From assembly GCF_040685555.1 (NCBI RefSeq), contig NZ_JBFBIK010000005.1:69881-133880 (forward strand): a stretch of DNA of 64,000 bases, in the 5' to 3' direction. The notes below the pieces were generated by a model. It was not told where the DNA came from and did no database searches. It worked only from the letters and a program-made list of their open reading frames with translations. Positions 34,704-44,991 of the stretch are shown piece after piece (position 1 is the first letter of the stretch; every line of letters starts with the position of its first letter). This stretch comes from Sphaerisporangium sp040685555 (lineage in GTDB: Bacteria > Actinomycetota > Actinomycetes > Streptosporangiales > Streptosporangiaceae). A program made the translations under genes and the position numbers.

Positions 34704-35032
34704 GCGTCCTCTCAGTACGATCAATAACGCTCGACACGATGGGACCTGTTGTCCAGGGTCGTGACGATGGTGGTCCGGACTCGATCCGACCTGCCGAGGC
34801 CGCAGGGGCCAGACGGCGTCGGCGCGCCCGTGGATGTGAAGGCATGGCCCCGCCCGCGGCGACCGGCATCAACCTGAGCAGGCGCATATCTGGATCGGCC
34901 CACGCGACCGGTCAAGCGCATGGTGAGATCGGACAACGCCAAGAAAAGGCTGTGCCCCGGCTGCGTGCTGAGCAGAGGCATCACCGGGGCTTATGACGCG
35001 AGCGTACCACGGCACATCGGAAGGCGGTCAGG
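34704..35032. other. Intergenic region without a recognised gene
   Basis: 329 bp of mixed composition, lower in GC near its end. A TACGAT at about 34716-34721 is a possible -10. Short frames here lack ribosome sites and family features. Nothing else is recognised. Confidence 0.35.
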
Positions 35033-35671
35033 ATGCGGGAAGCCGAAGCCAGGCGGCTGCGCGACTTCCTCTCACCGTCACGCCTGGCCGAGTACGAGCT
35101 TCGATGCGCCGGCGACCCGGTCGCGGCGCTGCGTCTGCATTGCTGGAACACCGAGATCTCCGAAGCCTTCTACGGGCCGTTGCAGTACCTGGAGGTCTCG
35201 ATGCGCAGCGTCATGACCAAGGAACTCGTCACGCTGTTCGGGCAGCGGGACTGGTGGGCCAGCCCGCAGGCGGATCTGCACTACGGTGCCCGCCGGAAGA
35301 TCGCGGAGGCGACGGATCAACTCCGGCGCTCAGGGCTTCCCGCAGACCCGCAGCAGATCACCGACGAACTGCCCTTCGGCTTCTACGTGTCCCTGCTCGG
35401 TCCCGGCAACAACTACGACCAGCGACTATGGCGTCCAGCGCTGTACCGGGCCTTCCCTGGCTACCGCGGTCGCCGCCGTGACCTCCATCGCAGGTTCGAC
35501 TTCCTCCGCGTCTTCCGCAACAAGATCGCACATCATTGCCCGATCCACCATCGTCATCTGGTGGCAGACCATGAAGCGATTCTGGAAAGCCTCCGCTACA
35601 TCGACACAGGGCTCGCCGTCATGGTCGAGCGGCACAGCAGAGTCGGCGAAGTCCTCGGCCGGCGCCCCTGA
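35033..35671 (+). CDS. Abi-like protein with HEPN ribonuclease motif
   Basis: A 212-residue protein of the Abi_2/AbiD-F type. The key sequence is FRNKIAHHCPIHH near residues 163-175: an Arg-Asn-x3-His as in HEPN ribonucleases. Other family segments are EAFYGPLQYLEVSMRSVM near residue 45 and LPFGFYVSLL near 115. Relatives include phage abortive-infection proteins that cut RNA once triggered; most actinomycete members are uncharacterised. There is no partner antitoxin or sensor gene beside it. The start ATG 35033 has a modest AGG upstream. It begins a stretch of accessory genes. Confidence 0.8.
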   Translation: MREAEARRLRDFLSPSRLAEYELRCAGDPVAALRLHCWNTEISEAFYGPLQYLEVSMRSVMTKELVTLFGQRDWWASPQADLHYGARRKIAEATDQLRRSGLPADPQQITDELPFGFYVSLLGPGNNYDQRLWRPALYRAFPGYRGRRRDLHRRFDFLRVFRNKIAHHCPIHHRHLVADHEAILESLRYIDTGLAVMVERHSRVGEVLGRRP

Positions 35672-35836
35672 CCCTCGGCGTCGTTGCCATCGTGCCCGGG
35701 GCCGGAAGTACATGAGGGACCCTCCCGGCACCCACGTGACGGGGCAAGGGGTTGCTTCCCACCCGGGCCTTGGACTACGGGTGCGCAGCTCAGGGCCGTG
35801 CAGAAACAGCGAAGCCCCTGGGGAGGTTCTTCAGGG

Positions 35837-36084
35837 CTATATTGACGCGGCGTGGCGGAGGCCTCGTAGGGTCCAGGGTGGGCAGTTCGGGTCGGCTTCG
35901 GCCTCAGCGACCGTGAGCCAGGCGACAGCGGCCACCTCGTCGGACGAGACGGCTACAGGTATCGCGTCCTCCCGTCGCCGCGCCTGATGAGCAACCAGCG
36001 GCCGTCTCGATGCAGGAAGACCTCGACGTTCACGACGAAGGCGGCCCGTCCGGCTCTGGTGGCACAGGGTGCGATCTCCGTCAT
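35837..36084 (-). pseudogene. Nudix hydrolase remnant, Nudix box deleted
   Basis: From ATG 36084 the minus strand reads MTEIAPCATRAGRAAFVVNV, then EVFLHRDGRWLLIRRGDG, the first strands of a Nudix hydrolase, and hits a stop at 35953. In another frame, further on, SSDEVAAVAWLTVAEAEAD and PPWTLRGL match the C terminus of such enzymes and end at 35837. The middle, including the catalytic GX5EX7REUXEEXGU box, is gone and the frame is shifted. It is a decayed gene that cannot make an active enzyme. Confidence 0.65.
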
Positions 36085-36320
36085 GCGCAGGAACCCTACC
36101 GGTCGTGATCCGGTTCGCGGGAGACGACATGACGCGTGGCTTGCGGTCGTAAGTCAGGTGGTGCCTCGAAGGTTTGTGCCCCCACGTGCCGCCTTGAGAG
36201 GTCATGGTGCTGCATGGGCGTCAAGCGCCTCACCCGTCATGGGGGGACCGCGTGGGATGAACGAGATCGCGGCTCCCGGAGGTTCCTTGGTCGTTCGGAT
36301 TGTCCTGCTTGGGGGGGGGA

Positions 36321-36359
36321 CGCGGCGGGCCCCGCCACCCCTGGCTCAGGCCCGCCGCG
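36321..36359 (-). terminator. Terminator of the two-gene minus-strand operon
   Basis: An 11-bp perfect stem (36321-36331 with 36349-36359) directly follows the stop at 36363 in the minus direction and runs into a stretch of nine C on that strand. Confidence 0.6.
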
Positions 36360-36362
36360 CGT

Positions 36363-36860
36363 CTAGGAGGGGCTCTCCACGATGGTGACCCGCCGGGTTC
36401 CACCTGTCGCGTAGCCGTTCTGGTGGGCGATCTCGTCTTGCACGGCGAGTTCCATCACCAGCGCCACGACGTCGCCTCTAGCGATGCTCGGCACGAGGCC
36501 CGACGCGCGCTGGTCGTCCGTCAGGGTGGCGTGCCGGGTGGCCCACCAACCGCCGGGGGTGCCGTCCGCACGCTTCACCCGCGTGATCCGCCACGCGGGG
36601 TAGGTCTGGTTGAGCGCGGCGACCTGCCGTTCGACCAGCGTGGTGACCTCCTCGGGGACCAGCGGCGGCGGCGCCGGGCGACCACTGGCCGGAATGTATC
36701 GTCCACAGCCGATCCCTGCGGTTGCCGGAAAGCCGTACGGATCGGCCGGCTCAGCGTCGGCCGGCTCGGCGTGGGGCAGTTTCGCGTGGGGCAGCTTGGT
36801 GTCGGGCAGCTCGGCATCGGGTGGGCCGGGCTCGCGGGCGTGCCTGCCCGGACCGGTCAT
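36363..36860 (-). CDS. Small protein of unknown function (165 aa)
   Basis: The N-terminal 45 residues are a repeated low-complexity sequence (LPDTKLPHAKLPHAEPADAE) and are probably disordered. The ordered part runs from EEVTTLVERQVAALNQTYP through AWRITRVKRADGTPGGWWAT and GDVVALVMELAVQDE. I recall similar short proteins beside XRE regulators in actinomycetes but know no function. Its start overlaps the stop of the upstream gene (ATGA), so the two are coupled. Confidence 0.65.
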   Translation of the reverse strand: MTGPGRHAREPGPPDAELPDTKLPHAKLPHAEPADAEPADPYGFPATAGIGCGRYIPASGRPAPPPLVPEEVTTLVERQVAALNQTYPAWRITRVKRADGTPGGWWATRHATLTDDQRASGLVPSIARGDVVALVMELAVQDEIAHQNGYATGGTRRVTIVESPS

Positions 36861-37201
36861 GAGGCGCCCAGACCGGCCGGCGACGCCATGGCCTCAAGCT
36901 CGGCCTCGCGCATCAGCTCGCGCAGCTCGTCCAGGGTGGTGGCGTCGACCCTGAGCGGCCGGGGAGCGTGCCAGATCGCCATGGCGACGAACCTGCGGCT
37001 GCCAAGGCCGTACATGACGTGCCAGGCGGGCTCCATCTGGTCGAGCTGGGCGGCGGCGGCCCGCTTCGCCAGGTCCCAGCGCCGGGGGTCGACCCGTCCG
37101 GGCCGCACGCCGATCCTGTGCCGCCCCGGACGGTTCCCGGCGAGGGACGGATGGGCCACATCAGCCTCCGAGCGGATGCCAACGGTTCTACCCTTGCTCA
37201 T
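36857..37201 (-). CDS. Small protein of unknown function (114 aa)
   Basis: A soluble basic-to-acidic protein: an Arg-rich start, WDLAKRAAAAQLDQMEPAWH, then MYGLGSRRFVAMAIWHAP and an acidic helix LDELRELMREAELEAM. ATG 37201 is chosen because the upstream open frame (to 37504) overlaps the divergent regulator and has no family look. It forms an ATGA-coupled pair with the 165-residue gene and is divergent from the XRE regulator 177 bp away, which probably controls it. Confidence 0.7.
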   Translation of the reverse strand: MSKGRTVGIRSEADVAHPSLAGNRPGRHRIGVRPGRVDPRRWDLAKRAAAAQLDQMEPAWHVMYGLGSRRFVAMAIWHAPRPLRVDATTLDELRELMREAELEAMASPAGLGAS

Positions 37202-37378
37202 GGTCAGGACCTGCTTCCTGATCAAGGGACCCGTACGGCGTGTCAGCGCCTGCGGGTCCCGCCTTTCGCGGCGTCGGGTCCCATCACAACGCTCCGAAAC
37301 CATGTGCGGACAGAGGGTTCGGGAGGACACTGGGAAACAATCCGAGGGTGTCCCCTTGTCCGGTCGAAAGGTGCGCTG

Positions 37379-38611
37379 ATGGTCGCCGATGAACCACCCG
37401 CGTGGGCCGCGCGGCTGAGAGCGGAGCGGCGCGAGAGGTGCTGGAGCCAGAAGGAGATGGCCAGGCGGTTGCGTGAAGCGGCTGATCCCCGCACTCGCGC
37501 TCATCTCGCCTCACCGGAATCGCTGATACGGATGATCCGGGGATGGGAAAGAGGTGATCACCTCCTCCGCGATCCCTACCGCGTGCTCTACTCCCGGGTC
37601 TTCGCTACCTCGGAAACCGACCTGTTCGGTGGTGATCCATCACGGGAAGCCACTCCGATTCAGGCGGAACAACCGAGCCCGGCCATCGAGCGTCTGGAGA
37701 CGCTTTCTCGCGGGCAGGTCGCGGAGCTTCTAGAGCACCTACGCGACCAATGGCACCTTTTGGTGAAGAGGGACAATCTCCTCGGTCCACGCCACACCCT
37801 GACCGCTGTGCGCGAGCAGATAGCGCTCCTGGAGGCGCTTTTGGGGTCGGCTCGTGAAGGCAGTCGGCTAGACGTGCTCAGGCTGGCGGCTCAGTACGCA
37901 GAGTCGGCGGCGTGGCTTCATGAAGACGCGGGGGACCTGCCCCAGGCGAGATATTGGACCGACCGCGCGATGGCATGGGCGCACGAAAGCGATGATCAGT
38001 TGATGCTCGCATGGACGATGTTCCGCCGAAGCCAGCAGGCGACGGCGGAACGCGCCGTAGGAGAGGTGATCGGCCTGGCCAACGCCGCACGTCGGAAAGC
38101 CGACGTCCTTCCCGCTCCGATGAGAGCGGCCATCCTTCAGCAGGAAGCCCAAGGCCATGCGCTGGACCGTGATGAGAGGCGGTGTCACGCGTTGCTGGAT
38201 GAAGCGCAGATGTGGGCGGCGTCGGTCCGCGACGATGGCGACGCGCGAGGCGGGCATGGCTCCTTCTGTTCGACCGCGTACGTCGAGATCCAGCGCGCTC
38301 GCTGCTGGCTGATGCTTGATCAGTCGTCCCGTTCACTCTCCGCCTACGAGGCCGCGCTGCCCGTGCTGTCGCCTGTGTACCGCCGCGACCGGGCCATGGC
38401 CCTGGCCGGAATGGCCGCCGCGTACGCCGCCGAGCGGGAGCCGGTGCAGGCGGCGACCGTGGCCGGGGAGGCCTTGGAGATCGCTCTGGGTGCGGGTTCG
38501 TCCAGGATCCTCAACATGATCAAGTCGGTCGGCTCGTCGCTGGATGCGCATGAGACACTTCCCGCCGTCGCCGCCCTTCGTACGGCCCTGGCCGGCGTTC
38601 CCGCCGTCTGA
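37379..38611 (+). CDS. XRE-family regulator with C-terminal helical repeat domain
   Basis: 410 residues. The N-terminal helix-turn-helix is an elongated XRE type: WAARLRAERRERCWSQKEMARRL, then LASPESLIRMIRGWERGDHL and PYRVLYSRVF. The rest (from about residue 115) is all helical and TPR-like (LEALLGSAREGSRLDVLRL, YWTDRAMAWAHES and AAYAAEREPVQAATVAGEAL), the usual ligand- or peptide-sensing part of such regulators. ATG 37379 follows GAAAGGTG. Its stop overlaps the next start by one base (TGATG), so it is an operon with the RibD-like gene. Confidence 0.88.
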   Translation: MVADEPPAWAARLRAERRERCWSQKEMARRLREAADPRTRAHLASPESLIRMIRGWERGDHLLRDPYRVLYSRVFATSETDLFGGDPSREATPIQAEQPSPAIERLETLSRGQVAELLEHLRDQWHLLVKRDNLLGPRHTLTAVREQIALLEALLGSAREGSRLDVLRLAAQYAESAAWLHEDAGDLPQARYWTDRAMAWAHESDDQLMLAWTMFRRSQQATAERAVGEVIGLANAARRKADVLPAPMRAAILQQEAQGHALDRDERRCHALLDEAQMWAASVRDDGDARGGHGSFCSTAYVEIQRARCWLMLDQSSRSLSAYEAALPVLSPVYRRDRAMALAGMAAAYAAEREPVQAATVAGEALEIALGAGSSRILNMIKSVGSSLDAHETLPAVAALRTALAGVPAV

Positions 38612-39531
38612 TGGCCTCCCAAGTCGAGATTCAGGCGATGCGGCATGCTATCGCCCTGTCAGCTCACGGCCTCGGTACGACCAGCCCCAATCCGCCGGTG
38701 GGCTGCGTCGTCCTGGACGGGCAGGGCCGCATCCTCGGAGAGGGCTACCATCACCGGAAAGGCGAGGCCCACGCGGAAGGCAACGCACTTGGCGCGGCCG
38801 GTGGCACTGCCATCGGGGCTACGGCGATCGTCACGTTGGAGCCCTGCAACCATGTGGGCCGCGCCCCGGCATGCAGGCAGTTGCTCATCGACGCGGGAAT
38901 CGTCCGTGTCGTCGTCGCACTTGTCGATCCGACCTCGCGCGGCGAGGGTGGCGTGGCGGCCCTGCGAAATGCCGGGGTCGAGGTCGAGGTCGGTGTGCTG
39001 GCAGATGAGGCCGAGCTTGTGCTCGGCCCGTGGCTTTCCGCCCTCAGGACGGGCAGGCCGACCGTCACCTGGTCATATATCGCAGATGTCGCCGGACCCA
39101 CGCCCGCGCTTGATCGGATGCCCGGTGTCATGGAGCTCCGAGAGGGCGTCGACGCCGTGCTGCACGCCGACGGTCGCCTTGAAGAGGGCGTCCTCGGCGG
39201 TCATGGGGCCGGCATGATCAATATTCCTTCCCGAATCCATGGCGACGGCGACACGGCGCTTCGGTCGCTGTACGCGGGCGGGGTGCGATCGCTTCTCATC
39301 GATGGAGGCGCGGGTCTTACCGAGCCCTTCTTATCCGAGGGACTGATCGACTACGTCGTCGCCTATCTCCCGCACATGAGTCCGTCTTCGTTCACAGGAC
39401 TGGGCTACAAGATCGTCCCTGCCGGATTCCGTATCACGCAGATCAGCCGGGCGGCGGATCATGTCTGCGTGCACGCCCGGCGGGAGGCCGCCACCGCCGT
39501 TATCCACAGGGGCTCGGTCACGGACGGATGA
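38611..39531 (+). CDS. RibD-like deaminase with degenerate reductase half
   Basis: 306 residues. Residues 1-145 are a complete RibD/cytidine-deaminase-type domain: SPNPPVGCVV, the catalytic HAEGNAL and the zinc ligands in LEPCNHVGRAPAC. Residues about 146-300 match the RibD/DHFR-like reductase only partly: LIDGGAGLTEPFLSEGLIDY is kept, but the ASLDG-type strand reads YIADVAG and the TG-EAR-D-H segment is eroded. It is therefore probably not a riboflavin biosynthesis enzyme. Coupling to an XRE regulator and absence of other rib genes suggest a special nucleotide or pterin-type role. Confidence 0.8.
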   Translation: MASQVEIQAMRHAIALSAHGLGTTSPNPPVGCVVLDGQGRILGEGYHHRKGEAHAEGNALGAAGGTAIGATAIVTLEPCNHVGRAPACRQLLIDAGIVRVVVALVDPTSRGEGGVAALRNAGVEVEVGVLADEAELVLGPWLSALRTGRPTVTWSYIADVAGPTPALDRMPGVMELREGVDAVLHADGRLEEGVLGGHGAGMINIPSRIHGDGDTALRSLYAGGVRSLLIDGGAGLTEPFLSEGLIDYVVAYLPHMSPSSFTGLGYKIVPAGFRITQISRAADHVCVHARREAATAVIHRGSVTDG

Positions 39532-39592
39532 TCTTGGGTGGGGTGTTCTAGGATCGGCCGACCATAAAGAGTTAGTAAAGGGCGGCCCGTAG

Positions 39593-40546
39593 ATGATGAG
39601 CGCACGTAAGAGCACGGACACTCCGGCATCGGGTGGGGGGCGTGGGAGGCGGCTTCTGCTCAGGGGGGCGCTGCTGGTGGTCATCGCCATCGTGGGCCTC
39701 GGGTTCCTCGCCACGGGCTGCAGCAAGGTCAGCACCGCGCCCGACGAGGTCAGGCTGCACTACGCGGGCGGCCCGTTCGAGGCGATCAAGTTCGTGAAGT
39801 GCATCAACCCCTCCAGCGGGGCCACCTACCTCGGCCCGGGCGACACCTCCTACGCCTATCCCTTCGGCCAGCGCACCTTCGACTTCTCCGGCACCGAGGA
39901 CTCCGAGTCCAAGCCCATCAGCATCGTCTCCAAGGACAACGTCGAGATGCAGGTCGCGGGCTCCGCGACGTTCACCCTCAACACCTCGTGCGAGACCCTT
40001 CGCCAGTTCCACGAGAAGATCGGGCTGAAGTACGGGTCCTACTTCGACGCCAGGGAGTCCGAGGGCTGGCGCCGCATGCTCAACTTCTACTTCAAGCAGC
40101 CGCTCGACCGGGCCATGGACGCGGCCTCGCAGGAGTTCGAGTGGAAGAAGCTATTCAACGACCCGAACGCCAAGCAGCAGTGGGAGCAGCGGGTCGGCCA
40201 GCTGGCCCGGCAGTTCATCAAGGAGACCGCCGGCGCCGACTACTTCTGCCAGCCCAACTACGCGGGCACCGGCGAGTGCGGTGATGTCGCGCTCACGATC
40301 CAGAAGCCCGAGCCGCCGCGCAGCCTGATCGACGCGCTCGCCGCCGAGCAGGCCGCCAAGCAGCAGAACCTCGCCCAGCAGCAGATCAACACAAAGGTCA
40401 AGACCGAGCTGGAGTCCATCAAGGACCTGGTGGGGGTGCTCGGGCCGCAGGGCGCCATCCTGTGGAAGGCCATCCAGGACGGCAGGGTTCAGGTTGTCCC
40501 GGTGCCGCAGAACGGTTCCCTCAACATCACCCCGCAGTCACGCTGA
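39593..40546 (+). CDS. SPFH/Band-7-like lipoprotein
   Basis: 317 residues with a hydrophobic N-terminal segment and lipobox-like LATGC (residues about 39-43), then a region like an SPFH/prohibitin domain: DEVRLHYAGGPFEAIKFVKC, DNVEMQVAGSATFTLN and AAEQAAKQQNLAQQQ. The Ala/Gln-rich coiled coil at the end is the usual oligomerisation part. Such proteins scaffold membrane microdomains; an external, lipid-anchored orientation would be unusual. Start is ATG 39593 or the adjacent ATG 39596, with AAGGGCGG upstream. Confidence 0.78.
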   Translation: MMSARKSTDTPASGGGRGRRLLLRGALLVVIAIVGLGFLATGCSKVSTAPDEVRLHYAGGPFEAIKFVKCINPSSGATYLGPGDTSYAYPFGQRTFDFSGTEDSESKPISIVSKDNVEMQVAGSATFTLNTSCETLRQFHEKIGLKYGSYFDARESEGWRRMLNFYFKQPLDRAMDAASQEFEWKKLFNDPNAKQQWEQRVGQLARQFIKETAGADYFCQPNYAGTGECGDVALTIQKPEPPRSLIDALAAEQAAKQQNLAQQQINTKVKTELESIKDLVGVLGPQGAILWKAIQDGRVQVVPVPQNGSLNITPQSR

Positions 40547-40679
40547 CCCTCAACTTTGAGGGCGATATGAGGCGCTAAGTCCAGATATCGGCAAGCTTGC
40601 GAACTTCCGAAGTCCCGAGTACTTGATGGTGGAAGTATGCAGTTATGAGGGAACCGCATAATTTCTGGGGAGATCAGTG

Positions 40680-41468
40680 ATGGCGGAGCGTACGTACTAC
40701 CTCGACGGCGCCCCATCCTGGCCGGAGCTCACCACCAGTGATCTCCCCACCGCCGTCCGGTTCTACGAGAAGATCTTCGGCTGGACGTGCAAGGATCTAG
40801 GCCCGAAACTCTGGCACTACACGATGTGCCTGGTGGACGATCAGCCGGTCGCCGCGATCACGCCCCCGGCGGTCGGCCTGGAGTCCACCGAGCCGGCCTG
40901 GCGCATCTACCTCGCCACCTCCGACGCCAAGGCCTCCGCCGTGCAGGTCGAGGCCAACAACGGCAAGCTCGCCATTCTGCCGATGACGCTGGCCGACTAC
41001 GGGAGCTTCGCCCTGGCCGTCGATCCCGAAGGGGCGACCTTCGGGCTCTGGCAGGCCGGTCCCCACCTCGGCTCGCGCCTGTACGGCGAGCCGGGGGCGA
41101 TGTGCTGGAACGAGCTCTACGCCAGGAACGTCAAGCTGGAGGACCCGTTCTACCAGGCGCTGTTCGGCTACGAGCAGGAGCAGATCGGCGACGGCGTCGA
41201 CTACGACTACGTCCTGTGGAAGATCGCGGGTGAGCCCGTCTGCGGGCGGCTGCGGATGCCGTATGAGGCCGAGCGCGTCCAGCCCCACTGGAAGACCTAT
41301 TTCACCGTGGTCGACATCGACGCCACCGTGGCATCGGTCGTTCCTGAGGGTGGCGCGGTCCTGATCGGTGCGTATGAGACGCCGTACGGCCGGGTGGCGG
41401 TCCTGGCCGACCCCACGGGCGCCGCTTTCGCGATCTGCGAGCACACCCACGAGTCCTTCATCTGTTAG
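40680..41468 (+). CDS. Two-domain VOC family protein
   Basis: 262 residues with two VOC (glyoxalase-fold) domains: the first begins PSWPELTTSDLPTAVRFYEK, the second MCWNELYARNVKLEDPFYQA. Each half ends in DPEGATFGLWQ or DPTGAAFAICE. This tandem layout is that of the CFP32-like/antibiotic-resistance VOC proteins of actinobacteria. No substrate can be assigned. ATG 40680 follows GGGGAG; a CATAAT at 40657-40662 may be its -10. Confidence 0.87.
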   Translation: MAERTYYLDGAPSWPELTTSDLPTAVRFYEKIFGWTCKDLGPKLWHYTMCLVDDQPVAAITPPAVGLESTEPAWRIYLATSDAKASAVQVEANNGKLAILPMTLADYGSFALAVDPEGATFGLWQAGPHLGSRLYGEPGAMCWNELYARNVKLEDPFYQALFGYEQEQIGDGVDYDYVLWKIAGEPVCGRLRMPYEAERVQPHWKTYFTVVDIDATVASVVPEGGAVLIGAYETPYGRVAVLADPTGAAFAICEHTHESFIC

Positions 41469-41507
41469 CCCTTGGAAGGTCGCGGGCGATATGGGTCACC
41501 GCAGTCG

Positions 41508-41674
41508 GTGCCGAAGGTGGCCACGGGCACTGCGATCACCGGACGGAGCCATGTCCGTGCCGAAGGCGGCCAAGGGGACCCGATCACCGGAGCCACGGCC
41601 ACGCCGAAGGGGGCCACGGGCATCCTGATCATCGGGGTGGTGCCACGTCGGTGCCGAAGTCGGCGGCGATCGCG
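41508..41674. repeat. Degenerate tandem copies of the iclR 3' end
   Basis: The GTGCCGAAG-type motif begins at 41508, 41557, 41601 and 41651, a period of 44-50 bp. The fourth copy is the true 3' end of the IclR gene (coding DFGTDVAPP); the other three lie beyond its stop and decay with distance, still able to read AFGTDMAPSGD. This is a stepwise tandem duplication of a gene end filling the gap between two convergent genes. Confidence 0.65.
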
Positions 41675-42365
41675 CGCATGCCCTGGGCCAGCTCGTCACG
41701 GTCGAGGGCCTCGATGCGGTCCACGGGGCCCGAGATCGACATGCCGGCGATGACCTTGCCGCCGTCGCGCACGGGCACGGCCAGGCAGTGGACTCCCAGC
41801 TCCTCCTCGCCGAGGTCCATCGCGTAGCCCTGTCCCCGCACCCTGTCCAGCTCGGCCAGCATCGCCTCGATCGAGGTGATCGTGTGCTCGGTGCGGCGCG
41901 GCAGCCCCGTACGCGTCAGGATGGCCGCCGCGTCGGCGCGCTCGGCGAGCAGGACCTTGCCCACCGCCGTGCTGTGCGGCAGCACCCGGCGGCCCACCTC
42001 GGCGAACATCCGCAGCCGCCGCGGCGACGCCGCCTGGGCGACGTAGACCACGAAGTCGCCCTCCAGCACGGCGAGGTTCGCCGTCTCTCCCGACAGCGCG
42101 ACCATCTTCTCGAGGTACGGCTGCGCCCACACGCCCACCATGCGCTCCGCGGCTCCGCCGAGCCGCACCAGGGCGCTGCCCAGGGCGTAGCGGCGGTCGG
42201 ACTCCTGCCGGACGTACCCCCGGGCCAGCAGGGATCTCAGGAGCCGGTGAATCGTGCCGTACGGCAGGCCGGTGCGGGCGGCGATCTCGGAAAGGCCCGC
42301 CTCCCCGCCCTGGTCGGCCAGCGCCTCCAGCACGTCCAGCGCCCGGTCGACGCTCTGGACCGTGC

Positions 42366-42369
<4 letters not shown>
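41629..42369 (-). CDS. IclR-family transcriptional regulator
   Basis: A 246-residue regulator with an N-terminal winged helix (VQSVDRALDVLEALADQGGE to LPYGTIHRLLRSLLARGYV) and a C-terminal IclR effector domain (LPHSTAVGKVLLAE, YAMDLGEEELGVHCLAVPVR). Its start overlaps the glcF stop (ATGA). As the last gene of the glyoxylate operon it very likely controls that operon through the TTCCA/TGGAA sites upstream of aceB, responding to glyoxylate or a related acid; E. coli IclR is the precedent. Confidence 0.92.
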
Positions 42370-43661
<1,292 letters not shown>

Positions 43662-43674
43662 GGCCGTTCGCTCC

Positions 43675-44928
43675 TCACGCGCCGTGGCTCGCGGCCGGCG
43701 GCGGGCCGCCGATGAGCCGTCCGGGTGACATGCGCCCCTCGGGGTCGAAGCGCTCCTTCACCCGCCGCATCAGCGTGGCCGCCCCGGCGGGCCCCCAGCG
43801 GTCGAGCCGTGACGCGGCCTCCGAAGGCGCGGTCCACACCACCAGTCTCCCGCCGTCCTGCGCCACGCGGGAACGCAGGGCCGTCACGAAGATCTCGGCG
43901 GCCGACGCGGTGGTGTCCGGGGGGAGCGCGAGGTGCAGTACGGCCGAGGCGACCGCTCCCCGGACCTGGACGGGCACGTCCCCGGCCTCCTCGGCCGCGC
44001 GGGCGATCGCGGCCAGCGCCCGTACGGCCGCGCCGGGCGGGACGCGCAGCTCCAGCAGGAACTCCTCGCCGGGCAGGCGCCCCCACCACACGGGAGGGTC
44101 CGGGGCGATCAGCGCGGACGGCCCCATGAGCTCGCCGGCGGCCTTCGCCCGCTCCTCGGCGGCCACCCCTTCGACCAGCGCCGCCACCGTCGCGGGGCCG
44201 TGGACGCCGGGCCAGTCGATCTCCAGCGCGCTCGGTTCGAGCTGCGAGCCCGCGATGGCGGCGATCGCGGGCAGGTCCCGGAGATCCGGGACGGTCGCGG
44301 TGATCCAGGCGCGGGAGGCGGGCAGCGGGTGGAGCCGGAACGTGGCCTCGGCGATCACGCCGAGCGTGCCCTGGGAACCGGTGAACAGCTTGCCGAGGTC
44401 GTAGCCGGCGACGTTCTTGACGACCTTGCCGCCCGAACGCGCGATCGTGCCGTCGGCGAGCACGACCGTGATCCCGATAAGCAGGTCGCGCGCCGTGCCG
44501 TACCGCAGGCGGCGTGGCCCGGCGGTGGCGGCGGCTAGCGTGCCGCCGATGGTGGCCCCCTCGACGGGGATGTCCAGGGCGAGCTGCTGCCCGGCGCCGG
44601 CGAGGGCCTCGGCGAGCGCCTCGCCCGTCACCCCGGCCTGCACGCGTACGACCAGGTCACCGGCCACGTGTTCGAGCACCTGGTTCAGGCAGCGGGTGTC
44701 CACCAGCAGGTCGCAGCGCTCGGGCGCGGGGCCCCAGTGCAGCTTGGTGCCGCCGCCGACCGGCACCACGGCGAGATCGTGCTCGGCCGCGACCCGCATC
44801 ACCGCGGCCACCTCGTCGGTCGACTCGGGCAGGGCGACCCAGCGGGGCACGATCCCGGCGACCTCGTCGTCCGGACCGGCCTCCCGGATCGTCACGCCGC
44901 CGGCCGCGAGGGCGTCACCGGCGCTCAT
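43675..44928 (-). CDS. glcE: Glycolate oxidase FAD-binding subunit GlcE
   Basis: A 417-residue FAD-binding PCMH-type subunit: AAEHDLAVVPVGGGTKLHWG, TIGGTLAAATAGPRRLRYG and the GSQGTLGVI loop bind FAD. It lacks the full C-terminal catalytic part of GlcD, as is normal for GlcE. It lies 63 bp after glcD and 13 bp before glcF in the same operon. Confidence 0.9.
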   Translation of the reverse strand: MSAGDALAAGGVTIREAGPDDEVAGIVPRWVALPESTDEVAAVMRVAAEHDLAVVPVGGGTKLHWGPAPERCDLLVDTRCLNQVLEHVAGDLVVRVQAGVTGEALAEALAGAGQQLALDIPVEGATIGGTLAAATAGPRRLRYGTARDLLIGITVVLADGTIARSGGKVVKNVAGYDLGKLFTGSQGTLGVIAEATFRLHPLPASRAWITATVPDLRDLPAIAAIAGSQLEPSALEIDWPGVHGPATVAALVEGVAAEERAKAAGELMGPSALIAPDPPVWWGRLPGEEFLLELRVPPGAAVRALAAIARAAEEAGDVPVQVRGAVASAVLHLALPPDTTASAAEIFVTALRSRVAQDGGRLVVWTAPSEAASRLDRWGPAGAATLMRRVKERFDPEGRMSPGRLIGGPPPAASHGA

Positions 44929-44991
44929 GGTGCACGCTCCCGGAGACGCTGCTCGATGGCGGGGCCGGGACGGGGGAATGGGGAGCGGGCA

